Assembly: GCA_023511795.1 (NCBI GenBank)
Contig: JAIMAU010000005.1
Span: 116,652 to 180,651 of the forward strand
Reading direction: 5' to 3'
Length of the DNA stretch: 64,000 nt
From: Armatimonadota bacterium
GTDB lineage: Bacteria; Armatimonadota; UBA5829; DTJY01
Position 1 is the first letter of the stretch. Every line of letters starts with the position of its first letter. The notes beneath the pieces were generated by a model. It saw only the letters and a list, made by a program, of their open reading frames with translations. It did not search any database and was not told the DNA's origin. Shown piece by piece: positions 43,607 through 52,198 of the stretch. The position numbers and the translations under genes are program-made.

Positions 43607-43632
43607 AAAGCCGAAGTGTACACTTCGGCTTT
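43607..43632 (-). terminator. Rho-independent terminator of leuB
   Basis: A perfect 12-base inverted repeat with TA between arms (AAAGCCGAAGTG / CACTTCGGCTTT) is followed on the minus strand by ATTTTTTT. A second hairpin (GGGCTT-N8-AAGCCC, 43646-43665) lies just before it, giving a tandem arrangement after the leuB stop at 43709. Confidence 0.85.
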
Positions 43633-43708
43633 ACTATTGTGGAAAGGGCTTTATTTAGCAAGCCCCAATATTCCAAACTTGCTTTAGTTTATTTTCGCAA
43701 AAGAGAGG

Positions 43709-44773
43709 TTATACCTCCTTAACAAATTGCGCCACCATATCACCAACTTCACTTGTCGTGTAACCCATCTTTCCTGCTGCCAATGATTTGAGTTTTTCAC
43801 CGGTAACTTTTGCAATGGCTTTGTCTACTAACTCGGCAGCCTTCTGTTCACCAAGGTTCTCCAACATCATCTGGAGCGCACCTATTGCCGCAAGTGGATT
43901 GATTACATTCTTTCCTGTGTATTTTGGAGCCGAGCCCCCAATCGGCTCGAACATTGAAACGCCTTCTGGGTTAATATTTCCCCCGGCGGCAATTCCCATT
44001 CCGCCCTGCGTCATTGCGCCAAGGTCGGTGATTATGTCGCCGAACATATTATCAGTAACAATTACGTCGAACCACTCCGGATTCTTGATCATCCACATAG
44101 TGGTTGCATCCACGTGCGCATAATCCGTGGTTATATCGGGGTACTCTTCCCCTACTTCGTAGAAAGTTCTCTCCCACAGGTCAAATGCATACGTCAATAC
44201 ATTCGTTTTTCCAACTAACGTTAGCCGCTTCGCTTTATTGCGCTTCCGACAGTATTCAAAGGCATACCGGATGCACCGCTCAACGCCCTTCCTTGTATTA
44301 ATTGATTCCTGAACAGCGACTTCGTCTGGGGTGCCCTTTTTCAAAACGCCACCTGCCCCAGCATAAAGACCCTCTGTGTTTTCGCGAACTACAACATAAT
44401 CAATGTCCTCTGGCTTCTTATCCTTCAGCGGTGTATCTACCCCCGGATAAAGTTTGACCGGCCTAAGGTTAATATATTGGTCAAGGCCAAATCTTAGCGC
44501 CAGTAAGATGCCTTTCTCTAGAATTCCAGGCTTAACATCAGGATGGCCTATTGCACCCAGGTAAATTGCGTCATACTTCCTCATTTCCTCGATTGCATTC
44601 TCAGGAAGCACCTCACCAGTTCTGAGATACCTATCACCGCCCCAGTCATATTCCGTCGTTTCGTATTGAAACCCTGCAACCTCCGATACAGACTTTAGAA
44701 CTTTTAATCCCTCGCGGACGACTTCGGGCCCTGTGCCATCGCCAGGGATAACTGCTATTTTGTAGGTCTTCAA
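43709..44773 (-). CDS. leuB: 3-isopropylmalate dehydrogenase (LeuB, actinobacterial-like type)
   Basis: The 354-residue protein is of the isocitrate/isopropylmalate dehydrogenase family. It has IPGDGTGPEVV near residue 9, NLRPVKLYPG (the NLRP motif of LeuB) near 103, VVRENTEGLYAGAGG near 127, VGKTNVLTYAFDLW near 187, VDATTMWMI and VTDNMFGDIITDL (metal-binding Asp residues) near 221-250, and MFEPIGGSAPKYTGK near 285. The layout is closest to LeuB of Mycobacterium type. It decarboxylates 3-isopropylmalate with NAD in leucine synthesis; a related 2-hydroxyacid is possible. No other leu genes are adjacent. The start is TTG at 44773 with AAGGAGG about 11 bases upstream; the nearest ATG is out of frame. 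Confidence 0.88.
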   Translation of the reverse strand: MKTYKIAVIPGDGTGPEVVREGLKVLKSVSEVAGFQYETTEYDWGGDRYLRTGEVLPENAIEEMRKYDAIYLGAIGHPDVKPGILEKGILLALRFGLDQYINLRPVKLYPGVDTPLKDKKPEDIDYVVVRENTEGLYAGAGGVLKKGTPDEVAVQESINTRKGVERCIRYAFEYCRKRNKAKRLTLVGKTNVLTYAFDLWERTFYEVGEEYPDITTDYAHVDATTMWMIKNPEWFDVIVTDNMFGDIITDLGAMTQGGMGIAAGGNINPEGVSMFEPIGGSAPKYTGKNVINPLAAIGALQMMLENLGEQKAAELVDKAIAKVTGEKLKSLAAGKMGYTTSEVGDMVAQFVKEV

Positions 44774-44941
44774 CAGTGCGTCATCCTCCTTACAACGGTT
44801 ATCCGAAACAAACTAGAGTATAGGAGATTCGGCCCTGAAATGCAAGTAGCAAAGCGGAAACAAAGCCAGATAGCATCACGATGTTTTATCACGAGTTTGC
44901 AAGCCCCAATTCTATAAATACACTAATACACCACATGAGCG

Positions 44942-45817
44942 TTATTTTGGCTGCTTAACCCACGTATGCCAATCAGGGCCTAAATCACCACGTTGTTTAT
45001 AGCGATCCATAAGGTGTGCACAGCCGCAACTGCGTTCTTCCCCCGCAAGTATGCCAGCTATTGCAGAAATGATCTCAGGAAACCTGTCAACTGCACTTTC
45101 AACTAAGCTTTTCTCCTCCTCCGATATCAATCCTTCAAATAGTTCACCAGGCGAAAACTTTGCTTCTCTAACCCCTTCCGCGTAGTTCGTTATGTAGCAA
45201 ATAGGCGCATAGCACATTTCGAGTTCTTTGGCTAAAAAGACTTCAGGCACAAGAGTCATTCCCACCATATCGGCGCCAAAAGCCTTGAACTTCTTGATTT
45301 CAGCTGGAGTCTCCAATCGAGGTCCCTCTGTGCAGACATACGTACCGCCAAGGCGAACATCAAGCCCTAGTTTAACCATCGCTTTGAGAGCTATGTTTTG
45401 CAAATTTGGACAAAATACAGGATTCTGCCGCACAAAACCTACTCCCATTCCCTCAAAAAACGTATAGATGCGCCGCTTTGTTTCATCTATAATATCATCA
45501 GGAAGCACAAATTGCCCCAATCTTAAATTCACATTTATTGCCCCAGGGCCCGACCACGCTATAACCCTAGTGGCTCCCAACTCTTTCAAAGCCCATATGT
45601 TTGCACAATAATTTACAAACGACGCCGAGATTCGGTAGCCTTCTTCACCATGTCTTGATAGAAACAGGTAATAGGCGTCTCCAGCAAAGATTTTATAAAT
45701 TGGTTGAGAATCTCCAAACGGCGTTCGAACAGAACCAAACCTCTCACCAAAGATGCGCCCAGATTTAATTAAAGTGTATGCCTGGCTTCCACCTATAACA
45801 GCAAGTATTTCCTCCAT
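44942..45817 (-). CDS. Methylthioadenosine/purine nucleoside phosphorylase family protein (6-oxopurine-type)
   Basis: The 291-residue protein is of the MTAP/PNP family. It has IGGSQAYTLI at the start, FLSRHGEEGYRISASFVNYCANIWAL near residue 52 (phosphate and sugar site), TYVCTEGPRLETPAEIKKFKAFGADMVGMTLVPEVFLAKE near 158-197, and ICYITNYAEG near 207. At the base-recognition position this last motif has Asn where MTAP has Asp (TDYD). This suggests preference for 6-oxopurines such as methylthioinosine, inosine or guanosine rather than adenine. The C-terminal tail has CGCAH and may bind metal. The ATG at 45817 has GAGAGGGG upstream. It is transcribed alone. Confidence 0.85.
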   Translation of the reverse strand: MEEILAVIGGSQAYTLIKSGRIFGERFGSVRTPFGDSQPIYKIFAGDAYYLFLSRHGEEGYRISASFVNYCANIWALKELGATRVIAWSGPGAINVNLRLGQFVLPDDIIDETKRRIYTFFEGMGVGFVRQNPVFCPNLQNIALKAMVKLGLDVRLGGTYVCTEGPRLETPAEIKKFKAFGADMVGMTLVPEVFLAKELEMCYAPICYITNYAEGVREAKFSPGELFEGLISEEEKSLVESAVDRFPEIISAIAGILAGEERSCGCAHLMDRYKQRGDLGPDWHTWVKQPK

Positions 45818-46236
45818 GTAAGCGTAACCCCTCTCCCACCGAGTGTTTTAGAAAAACGATGACAAAAGCCCACCACAACCCTTTGAGCTACCCCAAGCGA
45901 TCATAAGCACATCAAGCAATAATAAATGGGCTACATAGACAGCGCTCCAGAAACAATAGTTAAAATGAATTATCTGCAAATTAAAAAAGTAGTTTATAGC
46001 ATATCCTAATGGGTAAAAACACACACGAGCAAAGAAACTAATTTAAACATTTAAAATGGGCTGACGAGTCCGCCCACTCATCAGCCCTGCTAACGACGAA
46101 TGTCCATGAGTACGGTCATCGGTCGCCAGCAATTTCAATTATACCACATACGACTAGAGCAGTCAGCACCAATGTGCGCTTGCCAAGCGACCGTTCCCCT
46201 CATTATGGTTTCTTTCCAGCAGTGGAGGAATAATCA
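45818..46236. other. 419-base region upstream of the exopolysaccharide genes
   Basis: There is no gene here. The first half is AT-rich and separates the leftward phosphorylase gene from the rightward exopolysaccharide genes. The second half holds a strong hairpin (separate entry), then 46088-46130, which can fold weakly (CGACGAATG with CATCGGTCG, two mismatches). A GGAGG lies just before the start at 46237. I found no convincing promoter. Confidence 0.4.
46058..46087. repeat. 12-base-pair stem-loop in the leader of the exopolysaccharide operon
   Basis: GGGCTGACGAGT, a 6-base loop CCGCCC, and ACTCATCAGCCC. On the plus strand one C-A mismatch interrupts the stem; on the minus strand it becomes a G-T wobble, giving a continuous 12-pair helix followed by ATTTTAAA. 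It could be a minus-strand terminator, or an RNA leader element of the exopolysaccharide transcript. Confidence 0.6.
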
Positions 46237-48420
46237 ATGGATATCTGGACAGTTTACCGCATCCTAATGAAGCACAAATGGGCTATCATTTTATCTACCG
46301 CTATCACGGTTGGAGTAGCCCTATTCGGATACTCCCTTTTACCTATTTACTATGAAGCAACCGCCACTATGATGCCATCTGAAAGAGTATTGATGCACCC
46401 TACTACAATTGGAACCGCTATTGCCCCTTTAAGTGACGAGCAACGCGATGAACGTGTATCAACCTTGGCAGCAATGGCTCAAAGCCGCACAATATGTGCC
46501 ATTGCCTGCAAAAAGCTGAATCTAAAAATTTCTCCATCTGAGCTTCAAAGCAAACTTACAGTAAATCGAGTTATTGACAACCAAGACGGTCGACAGACAA
46601 ATTTGCTTAAACTAAAAGTCCTAATGGATGAGCCTGAAAAGGCTGTCATAGTCGCCAATGCGCTGGCAGAAAGTTTCTGTGATTTCTACGACAAAGTCAG
46701 CCATAAAGAAGCCACAGAAAACCGTAAGTTCCTTGAAGAACAAGTGCAGGAAGCACGCCGCAAGCTCAATCTCGCAGACGAACGACTGCGAAGTTTTCGA
46801 GGGCACGCTCGCATTGCAAATCTAAACACTCAAATTGAAGCTGATTTGAAAGTCTTAGCAGATCTTAAATCACAACGAGACTCTGCTATGGCACAGCTAT
46901 CGGAAGTTACTGGGAACCTAGCGGCCGTGTCCAGACAAATTGCCCAGATGAGTAGTTCTAAGACCACAGTTGAAATGACTTCCGAGGGTAGTGCAACCGC
47001 AGATTTAAAAGCACGAATTTCCCAAATGGAGAAAGACCTTGCACTTCTTAGAAGCCGTTATACTCCTAAACATCCAAAGATTATTCAGCTTGAGACAACT
47101 TTGGCACGTGCCCGCGACGAACTAAATCGCACTTCGAACCAAATGACGCAAAGAATTGTAGTCACTACAAATCCTGAATATGAAGCACTTCAATCACAGA
47201 AAAGAGATCTCGAGGCTAAGCAGGCAGCAGGACAAGCTAGGATCGCTGCTTTAGACCGTGCTATTCGCGAGCGAGAAAAACAACTCTCAAAATACCCTAG
47301 CACTGATGTTGAACTTAGTAGACGAGCACTGGAAAGCAAGACAGCACAGGAAGCTTACAGCTCGATTCTTGCCCGTTGGAATCAAGCAAGAATTGACGAA
47401 AGTCTTACAACTGAAACCGGTGCAATCCAAATAATTGACCGTGCTGAAAAAGCAAGCGGACCAATTCGAAAGGGACCTGATAAAATTCAACTTATTATTG
47501 CCTCGATTTTGTTCGGCATCGCCATTGGCGCAGGTTACTCTCTATTAACCGAAAAGCTGGACGTATCCATCCGTACCGTAGAAGACGCACGCTCGCTAGT
47601 TGACTTGCCAGTTGTAGGAGTCATTCCAACACTTGAACCCGCAGTTTCGGCGATTGATGCGCCAAGGCTTACGGATTTAAACCCGGTTTCACCTTACGCG
47701 GAGTCTTATCGGTTCCTAGGAACAGATTTACTCCTCTCGGCAGAACAAGATGGAATCAAAAGCATAATGATTGCCACCGCAAAACCTCATCAAGGCGGGA
47801 CTGTAACAATTTGCAATCTCGCGATTACTCTTGCGCAAGCAGGCAAGCAAGTGATACTTGTCGATGCAGACTTCCGCCGGCCCCAGCTTCATCGTGTATT
47901 TACGGTCGCCAACAAACCTGGCCTGAGTGACGCATTGTCTAATGGTATGCCAATTTCAGAAGCTTTGCACCAAACCCACATTCCAAATTTGAAACTTGTT
48001 CCATCGGGAACAAATCCAGATAACCCTTGGAAATTACTCAGGTCACGAAGATTTGTCGAAATCATGGACGAGCTTAAAGCTATGAGCGATTTTGTACTGT
48101 TCGATTCTCCAAGCGCAATGGTCTTCGCAGACGCAATTACCATTTCCTCACTAGTCGATGGAGTAATAGTTGTAATTCGTGCGAATCAACCCCCAAGGGG
48201 CAATGAGCTACAGCTTAAACACTTACTGAATAAGGCAAATGCTAATATCATTGGAGTGGTTCTAAACGCAGTTTCCCCACATTTAACAGACAGTATTTGC
48301 TTTCATGATTATTATTACTCGTCTCCTAGCCAAGGAAAATCAAGACTTGCTATTAGCAGCAGTCAAGGCACAAAAGATACTGCGGCAATCATACCAAAAG
48401 ACGAAGACAAACAGGCTTGA
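46237..48420 (+). CDS. Wzc-type polysaccharide co-polymerase / tyrosine-kinase-like protein with degenerate P-loop
   Basis: The 727-residue protein has an N-terminal Wzz domain with a membrane helix (residues 15-35), a long coiled-coil periplasmic region (about 150-400), a second helix near 420-440, and a C-terminal BY-kinase-like domain. Walker A' (VILVDADFRRP) and a Walker B-like VLFDSPS are normal. The P-loop at 518-523 reads His-Gln-Gly-Gly-Thr-Val instead of Gly-Glu-Gly-Lys-Ser/Thr-Thr, so the ATP-binding lysine is Gly521. The tail has only a short Tyr group (DYYY). It should still control chain length, but kinase activity is doubtful. The ATG has GGAGG upstream. It is first in the exopolysaccharide operon. 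Confidence 0.9.
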   Translation: MDIWTVYRILMKHKWAIILSTAITVGVALFGYSLLPIYYEATATMMPSERVLMHPTTIGTAIAPLSDEQRDERVSTLAAMAQSRTICAIACKKLNLKISPSELQSKLTVNRVIDNQDGRQTNLLKLKVLMDEPEKAVIVANALAESFCDFYDKVSHKEATENRKFLEEQVQEARRKLNLADERLRSFRGHARIANLNTQIEADLKVLADLKSQRDSAMAQLSEVTGNLAAVSRQIAQMSSSKTTVEMTSEGSATADLKARISQMEKDLALLRSRYTPKHPKIIQLETTLARARDELNRTSNQMTQRIVVTTNPEYEALQSQKRDLEAKQAAGQARIAALDRAIREREKQLSKYPSTDVELSRRALESKTAQEAYSSILARWNQARIDESLTTETGAIQIIDRAEKASGPIRKGPDKIQLIIASILFGIAIGAGYSLLTEKLDVSIRTVEDARSLVDLPVVGVIPTLEPAVSAIDAPRLTDLNPVSPYAESYRFLGTDLLLSAEQDGIKSIMIATAKPHQGGTVTICNLAITLAQAGKQVILVDADFRRPQLHRVFTVANKPGLSDALSNGMPISEALHQTHIPNLKLVPSGTNPDNPWKLLRSRRFVEIMDELKAMSDFVLFDSPSAMVFADAITISSLVDGVIVVIRANQPPRGNELQLKHLLNKANANIIGVVLNAVSPHLTDSICFHDYYYSSPSQGKSRLAISSSQGTKDTAAIIPKDEDKQA

Positions 48421-48481
48421 TATATATAAGAAAAAGTACCGTAGGTTTTAGCACTAAGGACATTACTTAAAAGGTAGCAGG

Positions 48482-49873
48482 ATGAAAAGCATTGTCGGTT
48501 CACCAGCAATATCTGAACTAAAAGCACAACCTTTGAAAACTCCTCGCAGCCTGGTGATTCTCGGTTTAGTTTCGGCATTAGCGGGGCTTCTCCTTGTATT
48601 TGCCCGCCCAGGAGCATTAATGCGAATATCAGCAGCAATTGCATGCGCATGGATTACCCTAACTTTTCCTTTCGCAGGATTGATACTTTATCTGCTCGTT
48701 GAATATATGCGTCCTGGTGACGTAATGCCAAGCATTGCCAGCTGGCGGCCCGCACTTATTGTAGCGGTACTAACAATGATTGGACTGGTTATCGCAAAGT
48801 CAAAAGATCGCTCGCAAGAGATAGTATGGAGCAAACAAAGCTGGATGCTGGCGGGCTTTATATCAACCATGCTGGTATCAATAATCACAGCGATTTGGAA
48901 ATCCCAAGCGCTTCAAGTAACTATCGACGCAGCGAAGATTTGGATAGTCTTTTTAATTATGACAAATTTGATAACCACTACTTACCGCTTAAAGCAGTTC
49001 ACTTGGGTTATGGTCTTGCTAGGCTTCTATCTTGCAGGCCGGTCTGTATTTATGTACCAACGGACGGGTGACTTCGCAACGGGGCCGGGAGAAGGCTTCC
49101 TGGGCGACCGCAACGACCTAGCGATGGCAATGCTTGTTATACTCCCAATAGCAGGCTCTTTGTTTCAATCATCTGAGAAAATACTTGAAAAGACATTAGC
49201 TGGAACTACCTTTGTTGCTCTCATAGCAGGAATCATCTCCACATTCTCCCGGGGTGGATTTGTAGGACTCTTATGCGTCCTCTTAGGAATGAGCTTGCTT
49301 GCCAAGCGGCGGACAATCGCGTTTTTAACACTTTCAGCGCTTTTAGTTATAGCATGGTACGTATCACCTGATTCCTATAAAGAACGTATTATCTCAATTT
49401 CCCACTACCAACAGGACGAATCGGCTCAAAACCGCCTTTACGCTTGGAAAGCAGCACGGGCAATGTTTCATGATCGTCCCTTCTTTGGCGTTGGACCAGG
49501 GAATTTCGAGACAGCATACGGAAGGATATATCGTCCTCCAGGCGCACCCGGAATTTGGCGTGCACCCCACAGTATATATTTTGAATGCATCGCAGAATTG
49601 GGAATCGTAGGATGTATATTCTTCGGCTTGCTGGTAAGCCTGACGTACCTTGATTGCCTAAAAATATACTTATCTCGCACAGCTGCACCAGCCACCAATT
49701 GGGAACGCCGAATGGCCGCAGGATTTATGCTGGGCATGACTGGGTATCTGGCTAGTGCTACATTCCTATCTGCATTACTTTACTCTCATCCATATTATCT
49801 CGCTGCGCTTACCGTAAGCATGGCAAACATAATAAACTCAAGGCAACTAAAAACCGGAGGTGAACCAGTATGA
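48482..49873 (+). CDS. O-antigen ligase/polymerase family membrane protein (Wzy-like)
   Basis: The 463-residue protein has about ten to twelve transmembrane helices and the Wzy_C/O-antigen ligase loop. After a large polar stretch it shows RLYAWKAARAMFHDRPFFGVGPGNFETAYG near residue 318 and APHSIYFECIAELGIVGCIFF near 360, the family signatures. It probably polymerises exopolysaccharide repeat units or transfers them to an acceptor at the outer face of the membrane. The start has AAAGGTAGCAGG upstream. Its stop overlaps the next glycosyltransferase start (ATGA), so translation is coupled. Confidence 0.88.
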   Translation: MKSIVGSPAISELKAQPLKTPRSLVILGLVSALAGLLLVFARPGALMRISAAIACAWITLTFPFAGLILYLLVEYMRPGDVMPSIASWRPALIVAVLTMIGLVIAKSKDRSQEIVWSKQSWMLAGFISTMLVSIITAIWKSQALQVTIDAAKIWIVFLIMTNLITTTYRLKQFTWVMVLLGFYLAGRSVFMYQRTGDFATGPGEGFLGDRNDLAMAMLVILPIAGSLFQSSEKILEKTLAGTTFVALIAGIISTFSRGGFVGLLCVLLGMSLLAKRRTIAFLTLSALLVIAWYVSPDSYKERIISISHYQQDESAQNRLYAWKAARAMFHDRPFFGVGPGNFETAYGRIYRPPGAPGIWRAPHSIYFECIAELGIVGCIFFGLLVSLTYLDCLKIYLSRTAAPATNWERRMAAGFMLGMTGYLASATFLSALLYSHPYYLAALTVSMANIINSRQLKTGGEPV

Positions 49874-50973
49874 GAATACTTCAAGTCGTTCCCACCTCCG
49901 GCGCAGGCGGAGCAGAGCAAATAGTACTTTCGCTTGCTAAATCACTTAAAGAAAACGGCTCAGATGTTGCCGTGGCGAGTTCAGGCAGCGACCCCTACTT
50001 ATTCCAAAAGCTCAAAGAATCAGATATTAAGGCTTTTACGTTGGCCACACAAGACAGAAAATGGCAGATATTCGAGATCGCAAAAATAATCAAAACCTTC
50101 CGCCCAGACATTGTCCACAGCCATATGTTTGATGCAAACCTACCGTCTACATTGGCTAGTTTAATGTCACGCAAGCCAATAATTCTCACCATTCATTCAG
50201 TAGCGTATGAGTTGGAAACATGGAAACGGAAACTTATCAACGCACTTTTAAGCCGATGCGTTTCTCAAGTTGTAGCCGTGTCAAAAGCAGTCGCACTTAA
50301 GCTTAATAGCGCAGGTGTGCCGGCAAACAAGATTATATGCATATACAACGGAGTAGATGTCTCACAATTTATGGGGGATTCCAAGCATAAGTTCCGACAA
50401 GAACTTTGCATTGCGGATGACTCCCACCTAATGGGCATGGTAGCAAACCTCCGACCGGCAAAAGACCATGAGGTGGCAATTAGAGCAGCAGCAATGGTGA
50501 TAAAAAAAGTTCCCAAGACCCATTTTATGATGGTTGGCGATGGTGTAGATAAATCTGCACAAGCACTAATGAGGCTATGTGAATATTTAGGCGTAAGCAG
50601 AAATGTGCATTTTCTTGGATTCAGAGAAGATATTCCAAACGTACTTAAATCTCTCGATTTATTCGTGCTGGCAAGCAAAGTTGAAGGCCTCCCGGTAAGC
50701 GTTATTGAAGCTATGGCGGCAGGATTGCCAGTCGTTGCAAGCAACGTAGGAGGAATGGCAGAGCTAATTGATGAGGGCATTACGGGGTTTCTCGTTCCGC
50801 AAGGCGATTATCATCGCCTTGCAGAGAAAATTGAAGTTATTCTCCGAAACCCAACCTTGGCTAAAAGCATGGGGGTTGAGGGCAGAAAAAAAGTTTTAAA
50901 CAACTTCAGTCTTGGGGCAATGAAAAATGCATATTATAGCCTTTATTTAAAGTTTGGCAGGGTACAACAATAA
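49870..50973 (+). CDS. Glycosyltransferase family 4 (GT-B fold)
   Basis: The 367-residue protein has the GT4 pattern: an N-terminal MRILQVVPTSGAGGAEQIVLSLA with the nucleotide-sugar-binding glycine loop, VVAVSKAVALKL near 138, VANLRPAKDHEVAIRAA near 196, and the C-terminal KVEGLPVSVIEAMAAGLPVVASNVGGMAELI with the EX7E motif (Glu near 281 and 289). It adds a sugar to the lipid-linked exopolysaccharide repeat unit in the cytoplasm; the sugar is unknown. GGAGGTGAACCAGT gives a strong ribosome site. It overlaps the polymerase gene by four bases. Confidence 0.92.
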   Translation: MRILQVVPTSGAGGAEQIVLSLAKSLKENGSDVAVASSGSDPYLFQKLKESDIKAFTLATQDRKWQIFEIAKIIKTFRPDIVHSHMFDANLPSTLASLMSRKPIILTIHSVAYELETWKRKLINALLSRCVSQVVAVSKAVALKLNSAGVPANKIICIYNGVDVSQFMGDSKHKFRQELCIADDSHLMGMVANLRPAKDHEVAIRAAAMVIKKVPKTHFMMVGDGVDKSAQALMRLCEYLGVSRNVHFLGFREDIPNVLKSLDLFVLASKVEGLPVSVIEAMAAGLPVVASNVGGMAELIDEGITGFLVPQGDYHRLAEKIEVILRNPTLAKSMGVEGRKKVLNNFSLGAMKNAYYSLYLKFGRVQQ

Positions 50974-51046
50974 AGCATATCAAAACGAAAACTGGGGGCC
51001 CGACGGGTAGTATTTTTAATGTTCCATACAAAAGAGGTAGGAAAAT

Positions 51047-52198
51047 ATGGAAGCGATTTTCTGGATCAGTTTTGCATTGCTTTTCTACACCTACGTCGGC
51101 TACCCATTTTCGCTAATAATTATAGGCTGTTTCCGCAGAAAACCTGTATATCGCAAGCGAATACATCCAAAATTAAGCCTCATAATAGCTGCTCATAATG
51201 AGCAAGCAGGCGTTAGATTGAAACTTGCAAATACCCTATCATTGCATTATCCTAAAGACCGGTTAGAGATCATCTTAGTATCTGATGGGTCAACGGATCG
51301 CACTGCAGAGATTGCTGCTGAGTTTGAAGAAGCTGGCGTGCGATGCCTGGTGATAAATGAATGGGTAGGTAAATCCATAGCCTTGAACCATGCAGTTCGG
51401 TTTGCAAAAGGTGAGATACTAGTATTTACGGATATTGGCGCAATAGCTGAGCCAAATTGTTTGGAAGAGCTTGTATCAAACTTTGCAGATCCAACCGTTG
51501 GATGTGTCTCTGCTGAGAATCACGTCCTTGCACAAGGAAGCGGTGCGAGCGAAGGTACATACATGAAGTATTTGATGTGGCTGAGACGGCTAGAAAGCAG
51601 GATTGGTTCTTGCACGTGTGTTTGCGGTTCATTTTATGCAATTCGCAGGGAACTCTGCCCAATATTCATACCTCATGCTGCAACAGACTTACTATCTGTT
51701 CTTGAGACAGTCAAGCGGGGGTACAGAACGATAAGCGACCCCCTTGCTCATGCCAATATAGGCGCAGTTCGCACCCAGCGTGAGGAATTTCAAAGAAAAT
51801 TCCGTACCGTTCTGCTTGGAGTCGCTTGCCTGCCATACATGCTTCCCCTGCTGAACCCAATTCGCTCTGGACTTTTTTCTCTCGAGCTTTTGAGTCATAA
51901 AATTCTGCGCTGGAGTGGCGCGATATTTCTGGTATCTTTGCTGAGCGCGAATGCGTTCATTTATGGAATATCTGATTTGTACAAGGTTGCATTAGGGATT
52001 CAACTCATTTTTTACGCGCTGGCGTTTCTTGGCGCCATATCTGAGGGACTCGCCGCCAAACTAGCAATTGTTCGCATCCCATATTTCTTAATACACACGC
52101 ATTTCTCCGCTCTTGTAGCATGTTGGAAATATGCTCGTGGTGAGCGCATATCAGTTTGGCAGCCATCAAAGCGCCCGCTTGAAGGAATATCAACATGA
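51047..52198 (+). CDS. Glycosyltransferase family 2, membrane-bound
   Basis: The 383-residue protein has an N-terminal membrane helix, then a GT-A domain: SLIIAAHNEQAGVRLKL near residue 42, EIILVSDGSTDRTAEIA near 74, ILVFTDIGAIAEPNCLEELV near 124, and an R-rich acceptor region (FRTVLLGVACLPYM). Two or three C-terminal membrane helices follow, as in BcsA/IcaA-like or WcaA-like processive enzymes, although the QxxRW motif is not clear. It elongates or initiates polysaccharide at the membrane. GAGGTAGGAAAAT is the ribosome site. The stop overlaps the next start (ATGA). Confidence 0.88.
   Translation: MEAIFWISFALLFYTYVGYPFSLIIIGCFRRKPVYRKRIHPKLSLIIAAHNEQAGVRLKLANTLSLHYPKDRLEIILVSDGSTDRTAEIAAEFEEAGVRCLVINEWVGKSIALNHAVRFAKGEILVFTDIGAIAEPNCLEELVSNFADPTVGCVSAENHVLAQGSGASEGTYMKYLMWLRRLESRIGSCTCVCGSFYAIRRELCPIFIPHAATDLLSVLETVKRGYRTISDPLAHANIGAVRTQREEFQRKFRTVLLGVACLPYMLPLLNPIRSGLFSLELLSHKILRWSGAIFLVSLLSANAFIYGISDLYKVALGIQLIFYALAFLGAISEGLAAKLAIVRIPYFLIHTHFSALVACWKYARGERISVWQPSKRPLEGIST

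Noticed and set aside
46060..46120. Hammerhead-ribozyme-like core (CTGACGA with GTCC, later GAC-GAAT)
   Set aside because: CUGANGA is present, but the expected GAAA reads GAAT, stem II would be only three pairs, and a much stronger 12-pair hairpin uses the same bases.
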